Assembly (NCBI RefSeq): GCF_031846415.1 | Contig: NZ_JAVRHT010000016.1 | Span: 21,833-85,832, forward strand | Reading direction: 5' to 3' | Source of the DNA: Rubrivirga litoralis | Lineage (GTDB): Bacteria > Bacteroidota > Rhodothermia > Rhodothermales > Rubricoccaceae | DNA length: 64,000 bases | Notes under the pieces: generated by a model | Database searches by the model: none | The model's input: only the letters and a program-made list of their open reading frames with translations | What the model was told of the DNA's origin: nothing | Made by a program: the position numbers and the translations under genes | Part shown: piece after piece, positions 41,617-50,454 of the stretch | Layout: the number at the start of each line of letters is the position of its first letter | How positions within the stretch are numbered: the stretch's first letter is position 1

Positions 41617-41624
41617 TATATTGG
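41617..41624 (+). promoter_or_regulatory. Putative tRNA-Glu promoter box TATATTGG
   Basis: TATATTGG matches the TAnnTTGA form found elsewhere and lies 41 nt before the mature tRNA. The leader between holds a small CTCGGCC/GGCCGGG hairpin. Confidence 0.4.
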
Positions 41625-41664
41625 CGCTCCCGCTCGGCCCTGGTTGGCCGGGCGCCTCTACGCC

Positions 41665-41740
41665 GCCGCGTTCGTCTAGAGGCCTAGGACGCTGCCCTCT
41701 CACGGCGGTAACACGGGTTCGAATCCCGTACGCGGTACCA
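41665..41740 (+). tRNA. tRNA-Glu(CTC)
   Basis: 76 nt with a seven-pair acceptor stem (GCCGCGT with ACGCGGT), anticodon loop CTCTCAC giving anticodon CTC (codon GAG), T-loop GGTTCGAATCC and an encoded 3' CCA. GAG is the dominant glutamate codon in this GC-rich genome. A terminator follows directly. Confidence 0.97.
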
Positions 41741-41777
41741 CGCCCCGGCGCTCCAGCAGCGTCGGGGCGTTCTCGTT
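41741..41777 (+). terminator. Terminator of tRNA-Glu
   Basis: CGCCCCGGCGCT pairs with AGCGTCGGGGCG (12 pairs including one G-U) across CCAGC, followed by TTCTCGTT. It starts at the base after the tRNA 3' end. Confidence 0.8.
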
Positions 41778-42043
41778 GAGCGGCCGCCCGCTGCCCGCCC
41801 CACCCGTGAGAGGTACGAGGGCGGGGCGGGCACGCGCGCCGAATTCTTCCGCTTCCGGGATCTGGGGGGAGGTTACCGGGTAGGTTGGCCCTGTACCGAG
41901 CCCGTGGCGACCGCCCCACCCGGCGCGCCGCCGCGGGTTCCCTGTTTCTCTTGCAGAGCACGCGGGGCCGACAGATCCGAGTCGAGCTTTCCGGCCCACC
42001 GTTTTCGAAGACCCCTGTCGGCGCTCTCTCAACACCCCGCATT
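41778..42043 (+). promoter_or_regulatory. Upstream region and likely long leader of the RRM gene
   Basis: No gene. TAGGTTGG at 41881-41888 fits the promoter box. If used, the transcript has about 150 nt of leader before the ATG at 42044, a layout common for cold-inducible RNA-binding protein genes whose leaders control translation. Proposed from position only. Confidence 0.35.
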
Positions 42044-42433
<390 letters not shown>

Positions 42434-42455
42434 CGCCACCCGGCTCCCACGCCTT

Positions 42456-42494
42456 AGAGGGCGGCGGCTCGCAGGAGCCGCCGCCCTCTTTTTA
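42456..42494 (+). terminator. Rho-independent terminator of the RRM gene
   Basis: AGAGGGCGGCGGCTC pairs perfectly with GAGCCGCCGCCCTCT across a GCAG tetraloop, followed by TTTTTAT. A 15-bp stem about 20 nt after the stop. Confidence 0.95.
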
Positions 42495-42579
42495 TGGCCG
42501 CCCCGCCCGCCGCTCCCTCCCCGCCGCCCCGCTCGGGCGGGGCGGCGGATCGGATGCGCGGCCGCCCCGTTCCCCCGCC

Positions 42580-43371
42580 GTGACGTACGCCGCCCCGCCC
42601 CTCTCCGTCCTCGGCGACGACGACCTGGCCGACCGGCTCGACCGGGCAGGGCTCCCGATCGCGGGCGCGCCCTCGGCGGGCGGCGTGGCCGTCGTGGGCG
42701 GGGCGGTCGGTCAGCGCGCCGCGGCGGCGGGACGCGTGGCGGCGGCGGGCGCACACCCGTTCGCGCTGTGGCCCCCTGGCGTCTCGGCCGCCGACGCCGA
42801 CGCGCTCGCGGCCCGTGCCGAGGAGGCCGGCGTCGAGGTGGGCGTGGCCCGCCCCGCCCTCGCGCGCGGCGCGGCCGGGCTCGGCGGGTGGACGGCCGGG
42901 CTCGTCTCGCTCTCCCTGGCCGCCCCGCCCGACGGGGCGCTGGGGGCCGGGGGCGCACTCGGCGGCGCGCTCGACCTCGTCCTCGCCCTCGTCGGGCGGG
43001 GCGCCGTCGGGCGCCTCGACGCCGCCGCCGAGCGGGACGGCGCCCGCCTCCGCGCGCTCGCCGCGAGCCTCCGCTTTCGAAGCGGCGCCTTCGCCCAGGT
43101 ATGGCTCCGTGCGGACGAGGACGCAGGCGGTCTCGCCACGTCGCTCCACGCCTCGCGCCCCGGCTCCCACATCGACGCCACGCGGCTCGACCGGCCGCTC
43201 GTCGTCAGTGGGCAGCCCGCCCCGCCCGCGGCGCCCGACGCAGACCCGCTCGTCGCCGAGGTCGCCGCGTTCGTCCGCGCCGTGGGGGCGGGGCGGCGGC
43301 CTGCGTACGGGCTCGACGCGGCGCTCGCCACGCTCCGCCTCGTCGAGCGTGTGCAGGGCCACCTGCGGTGA
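42580..43371 (+). CDS. Protein resembling a degenerate Gfo/Idh/MocA oxidoreductase
   Basis: A 263-residue Ala/Gly-rich protein, GTG start at 42580. The order of elements (a short Rossmann-like start, ARAEEAGVEVGVARPAL, a middle alpha/beta part, and the terminal EVAAFVRAVGAGRRPAYGLDAALATLRLVERV) recalls Gfo/Idh/MocA dehydrogenases, whose C-terminus often ends this way. The GxGxxG cofactor motif and EKP are missing, so it is probably not an active dehydrogenase. Low-confidence assignment. Confidence 0.5.
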   Translation: MTYAAPPLSVLGDDDLADRLDRAGLPIAGAPSAGGVAVVGGAVGQRAAAAGRVAAAGAHPFALWPPGVSAADADALAARAEEAGVEVGVARPALARGAAGLGGWTAGLVSLSLAAPPDGALGAGGALGGALDLVLALVGRGAVGRLDAAAERDGARLRALAASLRFRSGAFAQVWLRADEDAGGLATSLHASRPGSHIDATRLDRPLVVSGQPAPPAAPDADPLVAEVAAFVRAVGAGRRPAYGLDAALATLRLVERVQGHLR

Positions 43372-43530
43372 CGGCGAGGGGCGCCTGCCCCGCCCATTGG
43401 TGTGAGGGTGGGGCGGAGCAGAACCGGCGCCACCCCGCCCTCGCGCCCCATCCCCCGCCAGAATCGGCCTTTCCTCCATGCCGGCGTGCGAGCGCGCCGG
43501 CGATCTTCCCCCGAACCGCCCCGCCCTGCC

Positions 43531-45192
43531 GTGACCCGCCCCGCCCTCCCGTTCGAGCCCGTCCTCCGCCGCGTCGGCGCCGCGGCCGACCGGATCGGCG
43601 TCGAGGCGTACGCTGTGGGCGGGGCGGTCCGCGACGCGCTCTTGGGGCGCGCGACGACCGACCTCGACGTCGTCGCCGTGGGGCCGGGCGCCGGCGTGGC
43701 GCTCGCCGAGGCGACGGCCCGCGACGTGGGCGCCCGCGCGCCGGCCGTGTACCCGGCGTTCGGGACCGCCGCGGTCACGGTCCCCCGCCCCGCCCTCGAA
43801 CGTTTCCTGGGCGGGGCGGAGGACGTTCCCGAGCGCCTGGTCATCGAGTTTGTCGGTGCGCGGCGCGAGAGCTACCGGGCCGATTCGCGCAAGCCGATCG
43901 TCGAGGACGGGACGCTCGCCGAGGACCTCGCGCGGCGCGACTTCACGGTCAACGCCCTCGCCTCGTCCCTCAACGGCGACCGGTTTGGGGAGGTGGTCGA
44001 CCCGTTCGGTGGGCTGGGAGACCTGGAGGCCGGCCGCCTCAAGACGCCGCTGGACCCGGCGGAGACGTTCGCCGACGACCCGCTCCGCATGTTCCGCGCC
44101 GCCCGGTTCGCGTCGCAGCTAGGGTTCGAGGTCGTGCCCGAGGCCGTCTCCGCGATGGAGGCGCAGGCCGGGCGCGTCGAGATTCTGAGCCAGGAGCGGG
44201 TGACGGACGAGCTCTCCAAACTGCTCGCCTCGCCGTCGCCGTCGACCGGGCTCGGGCTCCTCTACCGGACCGGGCTGCTGGAGCGCGTGCTCCCCGAGCT
44301 CACCCGGCTCGCGGGCGTCGAGGAGGTCGGCGGCCGCGCGCACAAAGACAACTTCTGGCACACGCTCGAAGTCGTCGACAACCTCGTCCACCTCCAGCGG
44401 GCCGTCGGCGTGGGCGAGCGGGCCGACGGCTACGACCTATGGCTCCGGTGGGCCGCGCTCCTCCACGACGTGGGCAAGTACGTGACCAAGCGCTACGAGC
44501 GCGGGGCGGGGTGGACGTTCCACGGGCACGAGGACGTCGGCCCGCGCGAGATCATCCCGGCCGTGTTCCGGCGCCTCAAGCTCCCGCTCGGCGACCCGCT
44601 CGACTTTGTGCAGACCGTCGTCCGCCTCCACCACCGGCCGGCCGCGCTCGTCGACGAGGACGTGACCGACTCGGCCGTCCGCCGCCTGCTCATGGACGCC
44701 GGCGACGACGTCGACGACCTCATGCTCCTCGTCCGCGCCGACGTGACGAGCAAGAACGCCCGCCGCGTGCGCCGCTACCTCGCCGGGTTCGACCGCGTCG
44801 AGCGCCGGTTCGCCGAGGTCGAGGAGCGGGACCGGATGCGGAACTGGCAGCCGCCGGTCGACGGCGACGAGATGCAGGAGCGGCTGGGGCTGGGCGAGGG
44901 CGTGGCCGTGGGGATGCTGAAGGCGTGGGTGCGCGAGGCCGTCCTCGACGGCGAGGTCCCCAACGAGCACGACGCGGCGTGGGCCTACGTGCTCGCGCGG
45001 AAGGACGAGGCCGTCCGCCGCGGCGCCCTGTTCGACGATGCCCTCCGCACGCTGTCCGGCCCCGAGCGCGCGGCGACGGGCGCCGTCAAGGAGGCCCTGT
45101 TCTGGGACGACCTGCCGGCCGACGACGACGCGGCGCGCGCGCACGTCGCCGCCATCAAGGCCGCGGCCCTCGCCGCGCGGCGGGCCGGGTGA
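43531..45192 (+). CDS. cca: CCA tRNA nucleotidyltransferase with HD domain
   Basis: A 553-residue enzyme that adds or repairs the 3' CCA of tRNAs. The head has YAVGGAVRDALLGR, the catalytic DLDVV aspartates, and ARRDFTVNALA; the neck has DDPLRMFRAARFASQLGF; an HD domain follows with LLHDVGK and downstream HH. The length suits the bacterial form with HD and C-terminal extension. Since tRNA-Leu here lacks an encoded CCA while tRNA-Glu has it, the enzyme is needed for synthesis as well as repair. The next gene starts with a GTGA overlap at its stop. Confidence 0.95.
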   Translation: MTRPALPFEPVLRRVGAAADRIGVEAYAVGGAVRDALLGRATTDLDVVAVGPGAGVALAEATARDVGARAPAVYPAFGTAAVTVPRPALERFLGGAEDVPERLVIEFVGARRESYRADSRKPIVEDGTLAEDLARRDFTVNALASSLNGDRFGEVVDPFGGLGDLEAGRLKTPLDPAETFADDPLRMFRAARFASQLGFEVVPEAVSAMEAQAGRVEILSQERVTDELSKLLASPSPSTGLGLLYRTGLLERVLPELTRLAGVEEVGGRAHKDNFWHTLEVVDNLVHLQRAVGVGERADGYDLWLRWAALLHDVGKYVTKRYERGAGWTFHGHEDVGPREIIPAVFRRLKLPLGDPLDFVQTVVRLHHRPAALVDEDVTDSAVRRLLMDAGDDVDDLMLLVRADVTSKNARRVRRYLAGFDRVERRFAEVEERDRMRNWQPPVDGDEMQERLGLGEGVAVGMLKAWVREAVLDGEVPNEHDAAWAYVLARKDEAVRRGALFDDALRTLSGPERAATGAVKEALFWDDLPADDDAARAHVAAIKAAALAARRAG

Positions 45193-45884
45193 CGCCGCCC
45201 CGCCCCGCCCGTCGGCCGCCGCACGCGCAGAGCGGGGCGGCCGGCGCGCTGGCAACCTCGCCCCGCGCCGCCCACGGTCGGCGGCGCGCGCGCAGGCGGG
45301 GCGGGGCGGCGCTGGCCCTCGTCCTCCTCCCCGCCCTCGCGCTCCCCGCTCTCGCGGCCGCGCAGGGCGGGGCGGACGACTGGGCTATGGTCGAGCCGGC
45401 CCTCGGCGTGGCGTCCCCGCTCGCGGGCGGGTTCGGGCCGGAGTGGGCGGCCCGCCCGGGCGCCGCCGCCCGCCTAGAGGCGCCGGCGTACGGGGGCCGC
45501 GCGCGCCTCGCGCTCCGCGTGGCGGGCTACGAGGCCGCCCGGCCTGACCTCCCCGCGTTTTCCGCCGTCACCGCGCTCGCCGGGTGGGGACCGTCCGTAG
45601 CGCTCGGGGCCGGCGTCCGGGGCGGGGCGGGGCTCCAGGTCGGCGCCGTGCGGTACGCGTTCGACGACGGCGGCGAGTTCGGCGGGTTCTTGCAGAACGA
45701 GACCGAGGCCGCGTGGGGCGCGTGGCTCCGCCTCGACGCGCCGCTCGCCGGCCGGCTCCGCGTGTGGGCCGAGGCCGAAGCGCTCCGCGTCGCGCTCGCG
45801 GACCCGGCAACGGTCGCGACGGCCTCGGCCGGGCTCGCCCTCCGGCTCGACGCGCCGGCGTGGCTCCGCGCCGTCCTCCGGTGA
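45189..45884 (+). CDS. Outer-membrane barrel-like protein
   Basis: A 231-residue exported protein whose GTG overlaps the cca stop. A long Arg-rich start is followed by a hydrophobic signal (ALALVLLPALALPALAAAQ). The mature part alternates short amphipathic strands (YGGRARLALRVAGYEA, GPSVALGAGVRGGAGLQVGAVRYAF, AAWGAWLRLDAPLAGRLRVWAEAE), as in small outer-membrane beta-barrels. No named family. Coupled to the TonB-receptor-like gene behind it by another GTGA overlap. Confidence 0.65.
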   Translation: MTPPRPARRPPHAQSGAAGALATSPRAAHGRRRARRRGGAALALVLLPALALPALAAAQGGADDWAMVEPALGVASPLAGGFGPEWAARPGAAARLEAPAYGGRARLALRVAGYEAARPDLPAFSAVTALAGWGPSVALGAGVRGGAGLQVGAVRYAFDDGGEFGGFLQNETEAAWGAWLRLDAPLAGRLRVWAEAEALRVALADPATVATASAGLALRLDAPAWLRAVLR

Positions 45885-47740
45885 CGGCGCTGGCCGCGCT
45901 CCTCGTGGCGCTCGCCCTGGCCGCCCCGCCCCGCGCGGCCGCCCTGCTCGCCCCGCCCGGTATGCCGTGTCCCGGCGGCCGCGTCCTCACGCGCGCCGAC
46001 CTGGAGGCGGGTGGGGCGCGCCACCTCCGCGACGTCCTGCGGCTGGCCGGCCTCGACGCCGTCACGGTCGACGGCTACGACGTCGAGCCCGTCGTCGCGT
46101 GGGGACTCCCGTCGGCGGCGCGGCTCCGCGTGCTCGTCGACGGCGCGCCGGCGGCGGCGGCAACGTCGCTCGAACCGGCCGGCTTCGAGGCGCTCCCGGT
46201 TGCGCTCGGCGAGGTCGCCCGGGTCGTCGTGTGCCCCGGGCCGGGCGTCGCGGGCGGGGCGTGGGGCGGGCCGTGGATCGACGTCGAGACCGCCCCGCCC
46301 GCGCGCCACGCCTACGGCGCCGTCGACTACGGGAACGAGACGGGCGACCCGGGGCCGGACCGCTACCTCGACCGCTCGCTCCCCAACGTGGACCATTGGG
46401 GGCCGGACGCCGAGGGCGCGCTCGTCGCGCCGTGGCGGAGCGCCGGGGGCGGGGCGGCGTGGGCCGTGCTCCGCGAGCACCGCCTCCTGCCGACCGACAC
46501 GGCGATCGCGCCGCGCGTGTTCGCGGCCGTCGCGCCGGACCGCTACCCGTCGCGCGTGCTGAGGACGGCGGCCGCCGCGCTCGACGCGGGCGGCGTGCGC
46601 GTCCGCGCCGGGGGGCGCTGGGGCGATGACCTCCCGCACCTAGCCGAGCTCGGCCGCGAAATGCCGACCTCGCGGCGCTCGGTGCAGGCGTCGGTGTCGG
46701 CCGCGCGCGGCGCCGGTCCGGTCGCGCTCCGCGGGCACGTCGCGGCCGCCCGGTTCTCGCTCGACCGGCCGGCGTGGGGCCGCCTCCCCGCCCCGCTCGG
46801 GTGGACCGAGACGCGCCTCGACGCGGCGGTCTCGGCCCGGGCGGGGCGGCTCGCGGCGGGCGTCCAGGCCGAGCACACGGCGGCGAGCGGGCCGGGCCTG
46901 ACCGACGGCGCGGTCGGCGCCGGGCGCGCGTGGGCGCAGGTCGGCCGCCCCGCCCGGCGGCTCACGGTCCAGGCCTCGGTCTCAGAAAGCGCCCTGAGTG
47001 TGGGCGGGGCGGCCGAGGTGGCGCGGCGCGTGGGGCCAGCCCAGCTCCGCCTCACGCTGGCCGTCGACCGGACGCCGCCGCGCCCGGGGCCGGCGCTGTG
47101 GGCGCGGCGCGGCTACGCCGGCCTCGACGTGCCCGGCCGCCCCGCCCTAGACGCCGGCCCGCCCCGCCCGACATCGCTCGCGCTCGCGCGCCTGGGCGCC
47201 GTGGTCGAGCGGGGCGGCGCGCGCGTTGAGGCGTCGGTCGAGGCGCAGGGCGCGCGCGGTCCGATCCTCCGCCCCGCCCTCGTGCCGGGGGGCGTGGCGG
47301 TCGGCGGCGCGTTCCGGTCGGTCGAGGCCGAGGGCGTCACCATCGTCGCGCGCGCCGCGGCGTCGGGCGGGGCGGGGTGGCTGGCGCTCCGGGCCTCAGC
47401 GACCGCCCGCGGCGCGCTCGTGGGCGACGACGCCTTCGCGCTCGCGTGGCGCCGGCTCCCCGCCGTCCGCGGGCGCGTCGAGGCGACGGTCCGCCCGGAC
47501 GAGCGGCTGTCGCTCCACGCCGCGCTCTCGGCCTGGAGCGGCGCGGCGTGGACGGGCTACCCCGAGCCCGACGTGCCCAGCGCCGTCGTCCTCAACCTCG
47601 CGCTCGGCAAGCGGGCCTGGGGCGACCGCCTCCGCTTCGCGGTCACGGCCCGCAACGCGCTCGACGCGCGCGAGCGGACTCACCCGCTCGGGGCCGTCCT
47701 CGCCCCCCGCCTGTTCGCCCGCGCCGAGGTGAGGCTGTAG
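45881..47740 (+). CDS. TonB-dependent-receptor-like outer-membrane protein
   Basis: A 619-residue protein with signal peptide (LAALLVALALAAPPRAAA). Residues 35-120 resemble a receptor plug domain: VLTRADLEAGGARHLRDVLRLAGLDAVTVDG then RLRVLVDGAPA and VARVVVCPGPGVAGGAWGGPWIDVET. The remainder is a strand-rich barrel ending in KRAWGDRLRFAVTARNALDARERTHPLGAVLAPRLFARAEVRL, like the last strands of TonB-dependent receptors. It is shorter than most (650-1000 residues), and no TonB box is obvious. The final residue is Leu instead of Phe. Ligand unknown. Confidence 0.75.
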   Translation: MTALAALLVALALAAPPRAAALLAPPGMPCPGGRVLTRADLEAGGARHLRDVLRLAGLDAVTVDGYDVEPVVAWGLPSAARLRVLVDGAPAAAATSLEPAGFEALPVALGEVARVVVCPGPGVAGGAWGGPWIDVETAPPARHAYGAVDYGNETGDPGPDRYLDRSLPNVDHWGPDAEGALVAPWRSAGGGAAWAVLREHRLLPTDTAIAPRVFAAVAPDRYPSRVLRTAAAALDAGGVRVRAGGRWGDDLPHLAELGREMPTSRRSVQASVSAARGAGPVALRGHVAAARFSLDRPAWGRLPAPLGWTETRLDAAVSARAGRLAAGVQAEHTAASGPGLTDGAVGAGRAWAQVGRPARRLTVQASVSESALSVGGAAEVARRVGPAQLRLTLAVDRTPPRPGPALWARRGYAGLDVPGRPALDAGPPRPTSLALARLGAVVERGGARVEASVEAQGARGPILRPALVPGGVAVGGAFRSVEAEGVTIVARAAASGGAGWLALRASATARGALVGDDAFALAWRRLPAVRGRVEATVRPDERLSLHAALSAWSGAAWTGYPEPDVPSAVVLNLALGKRAWGDRLRFAVTARNALDARERTHPLGAVLAPRLFARAEVRL

Positions 47741-47746
47741 GCGCGT

Positions 47747-48439
47747 CTACAGCAGGCGCCCGACGCGGAACGTCACGACCGGCGTCCAGAACGTCTTCCG
47801 GGACGGGCTCTCGACGCGCGCCGGGTCGGCTTCGAGCAGGTCGACGGGCGTGGGGAAGTGCGCGGCCTGGAAGCCGACGCGGACGGTCTGCGTCGTCCCG
47901 CCCCGCCCGAAGTGGGCGCCCACAGCGATCGTCGCGCCCACGCCGAAGCGGGCGTCGCCCCGCCCCAGCCCGCCCGTGGCCCCGAGCACGGGCTCGCCCT
48001 CGTCGCGGACGCCGTCGCCGTCGACGTCGTCGAAGTACGGCCACTGGTACGCGAGCGTCGGCCCGGCGGCGAGCGACACGTACGGGCGGAAGTTGTCCTC
48101 GATCTGCTCGCGGAACAGCCGGCGCTCCAGGCCCAGGTGGAGCGGGACGAGGGCGACGTAGTTCCGCTTGAACGGCGTCACGGTGTCGCCGAAGAAGCCG
48201 ACGAAAAAGCGCTGCTCGCGCTCGTCGCGCCCCGCCCCGACCGAGAGCTCGGCGACGGCCGAGAGGTCGCGGCTGAGCCCGAGGCGGACCGCCCCGCCCC
48301 CGCCGAGCCCGTACTCGGACAGCTCCAGGGCGACGGCCGCGCTCGACGTGTACCGCGCCGCGGCCGTGTCGCGCCGGGCGCCCTGGGCGGACGCCGCGGA
48401 CGCGGCCAGGCAGAGGGCGCAGAGCGGGACGAGGCGCAT
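47747..48439 (-). CDS. Outer-membrane beta-barrel protein
   Basis: A 230-residue exported protein with signal peptide LVPLCALCLAASAASAQG. Strand pattern includes YTSSAAVALELSEYGLGGGGAVRLGL, NFRPYVSLAAGPTLAYQWPYF, RFGVGATIAVGAHFGRG and TFWTPVVTFRVGRLL, as in OmpW/OprF-type porin-like barrels. A DVDGDGVRDEGEP loop is a thrombospondin-3/EF-like calcium-binding sequence in an extracellular turn. Convergent with the TonB-like gene, 6 nt between stops. Confidence 0.75.
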   Translation of the reverse strand: MRLVPLCALCLAASAASAQGARRDTAAARYTSSAAVALELSEYGLGGGGAVRLGLSRDLSAVAELSVGAGRDEREQRFFVGFFGDTVTPFKRNYVALVPLHLGLERRLFREQIEDNFRPYVSLAAGPTLAYQWPYFDDVDGDGVRDEGEPVLGATGGLGRGDARFGVGATIAVGAHFGRGGTTQTVRVGFQAAHFPTPVDLLEADPARVESPSRKTFWTPVVTFRVGRLL

Positions 48440-48544
48440 GGGCGGGGCGGAGCGCGGCCGCCGCGGAGGCGCTCCGCGGCCGTCCGTAGATACGGCCGGA
48501 ACGGCGCGCCCGTGCCCGGGCGGGGCGGCCCCGCCGAGGCGCCG

Positions 48545-48552
48545 TAGATTGA
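48545..48552 (+). promoter_or_regulatory. Promoter box TAGATTGA of tRNA-Leu
   Basis: TAGATTGA ends 6 nt before the first base of mature tRNA-Leu. With transcription starting about there, the box occupies the -7 position, as in Bacteroidota promoters (TAnnTTTG). This is the best anchor for the motif in the window. Confidence 0.7.
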
Positions 48553-48558
48553 CCCCGC

Positions 48559-48642
48559 GCCCGGATGGCGGAATCGGTAGACGCAGCAGACTCAAAATCT
48601 GCCGGCCTTCGGGTCTTGTGGGTTCGAGTCCCACTCCGGGTA
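48559..48642 (+). tRNA. tRNA-Leu(CAA)
   Basis: 84 nt, class II tRNA with a long variable arm. Acceptor stem GCCCGGA with TCCGGGT, anticodon stem-loop GCAGA-CTCAAAA-TCTGC with anticodon CAA (codon TTG), T-arm TGGGTTCGAGTCCCA and discriminator A; 3' CCA not encoded. The 3' 51 nt overlap the histidine kinase gene on the other strand. Confidence 0.97.
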
Positions 48643-50184
48643 CTCGGGCGGGGCGGCCGCCTCGGTCGGGGCCAGCGCCTCGGGCGGGGCGGCTGCCCCG
48701 GTCCGCCGGCGGTCGCCGCCCGCTCGCCTGTCGCTTCCGACCCGCCGGTCGCCTCTGCCCCGGCGGTCGACGCCCGCACGGCGTTCGACGCCGGCCCCCT
48801 CGGCTGTCGGGAGGCGGACCGTGACCGTCGTCCCCACGTCCTGCTGGCTCTCGACCTCGACCGCCCCGCCCATGAGGGCCACGAGGCGGTCGGCGATCGA
48901 GAGGCCCACGCCGGTCCCCTCGTGCGTCCGGCTGTGGCCCTGCGACGCCTGCGCGAACGGCTCGCGGGCGCGGGCCACGAACGCGGCGTCCATCCCGATG
49001 CCGGTGTCCGTCACGCGGACGCAGGCGCCATCCGCCCCGCCCCCGACGTCGACCGTCACCCCGCCCCGCTCGGTAAACCGGACGGCGTTGTCGAGGACCG
49101 CCGAGAGCGCGCGGCGGAGCGCGTCGCTGTTCGCCGCCGCCGCCGGCATCGACGGGTCGGCCCGGACGGTCAGCGAGAGGCCGCGGTCGGCGGCGGCGGC
49201 GGCGAACGCCGCGGCGACCTCGCCGGCCTCGCGGCCCACGTCGACGGGCGCCGTGTCGAGGTGGCCCGCCCCGCCCTCGATCCACGCCAGGTCCAGCATG
49301 CTGTTGAGCGTGGCTGAAAGGCGCCGGGCGCCGCGGTCGATGAGGAGCAGGAGGTCCCGCTGGTCGTCGCCGACCTCGTCGGCCAGCACCTCGGTGCCGC
49401 CCAGGATGGCCGTGAGCGGCGTGCGGACCTCGTGGCTCATGTTCTCGAGGAGCGAGTCCTTGGCCCGGTTGGCCGCCTCGGCCCGCGCCTGCGCCCGCGT
49501 CCGGGCCTCGAGCTCGACGTGGAGGGACGCGTTCGCCTCGCTGAGCTGGTCCGAGAGGCTGCGGAGGTGGCCCACGAGGGGCCGCTCGTAGGCGGCCACG
49601 AGCGCGATCACGAACAGGGCCGCGCTCACAAAGTTGAGCGTCCAGTGGAAGGCCACGTCGGCGGGCGCGAGCGGGCTCGGCGGGACGGCCCCCGACAAGG
49701 TCCCCACGCTGAGCACGATGCCGATGCCGGCCGACGCGACGCCGGTCCGCCACCCCAGCTTCGCCCCGCCCAGGAAGAACGCCGCGAGCGGGAGCACGAC
49801 GAGCCACACCATGGCCCCCGACCGCGTCCCCCCGTCGAACAGGGCCACGACCGTGACCGACGCCGCGGTAAATGCGATAAAGCTGGGCGCGAGCCAGCGG
49901 AGCCCGAACCGGCGGAGCCCGAACGGCAACCCCACATTGACGGTCATCATCCCCAGCAGGGCATAGGCGGCCGCGTGGCTGGTCCCCTCGACGTGGTGGA
50001 CGATGTGGAGGGTGGCAAAAAGGGCCGAGTTTCCCCCAATCAGAAGGCAGAGCGCGACGCAGAGCCGCTGGCGGAGGCGGAGGAGGTAGTCCGTCTTCTC
50101 GTCCTCAGCGGGCAGGAAGCAGTCGACGACGCCGAGGGCGGTCGACGCCAGGGAGCGGGCGGCAGGTCGTGGAGGAGCGGACAA
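48592..50184 (-). CDS. Membrane sensor histidine kinase
   Basis: A 530-residue kinase with TTG start at 50184. About six transmembrane helices (residues 38-195) form the sensor, followed by a coiled coil (QLSEANASLHVELEARTRAQARAEA), HisKA with NMSHEVRTPL (phospho-acceptor His) and HATPase_c (NAVRFT, DTGIGM, GTGVGLSI). After the kinase core a basic tail has repeated xGxDRR units (ERRAGVDRRGRGDRRVGSDRR), then a Pro/Ala stretch from motif copies. The last 17 codons are antisense to tRNA-Leu, ending in a sequence familiar as a mistranslated tRNA. The real stop may lie earlier if the reading frame is disrupted, but none is visible. Confidence 0.88.
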   Translation of the reverse strand: MSAPPRPAARSLASTALGVVDCFLPAEDEKTDYLLRLRQRLCVALCLLIGGNSALFATLHIVHHVEGTSHAAAYALLGMMTVNVGLPFGLRRFGLRWLAPSFIAFTAASVTVVALFDGGTRSGAMVWLVVLPLAAFFLGGAKLGWRTGVASAGIGIVLSVGTLSGAVPPSPLAPADVAFHWTLNFVSAALFVIALVAAYERPLVGHLRSLSDQLSEANASLHVELEARTRAQARAEAANRAKDSLLENMSHEVRTPLTAILGGTEVLADEVGDDQRDLLLLIDRGARRLSATLNSMLDLAWIEGGAGHLDTAPVDVGREAGEVAAAFAAAAADRGLSLTVRADPSMPAAAANSDALRRALSAVLDNAVRFTERGGVTVDVGGGADGACVRVTDTGIGMDAAFVARAREPFAQASQGHSRTHEGTGVGLSIADRLVALMGGAVEVESQQDVGTTVTVRLPTAEGAGVERRAGVDRRGRGDRRVGSDRRAGGDRRRTGAAAPPEALAPTEAAAPPEYPEWDSNPQDPKAGRF

Positions 50185-50454
50185 CTCGGGGCTAGAGAGA
50201 TGGGCGAGTGCGGAGTATCACCGCTCCTGGCGCTGGATTAAATCGGCCTCGCCTTCGGCACCGGCTGGTCGCCCTGCGAAACGCCGCCGTGTGCGGCCGT
50301 TAGAGCGGGCCACGCTGCGAGAGCCGAGGCGTTCCCTGAACGCGGGCACCCGCCCCGCCCCGGTGCCGCCCCCGGTGCCCCGTATCCTCCACACGCCGCG
50401 GCTGTCGCGGTCCGCCCCACACGGCCCTGCCCGCACCGAGGGACCGCCCCGCCC

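Noticed and set aside
42580..43371. Active Gfo/Idh/MocA dehydrogenase
   Set aside because: The cofactor GxGxxG and the EKP motif are absent.
48592..48642. C-terminal PEWDSNPQDPKAGRF as a conserved domain
   Set aside because: It is the translated antisense of tRNA-Leu, a well-known annotation artefact string.
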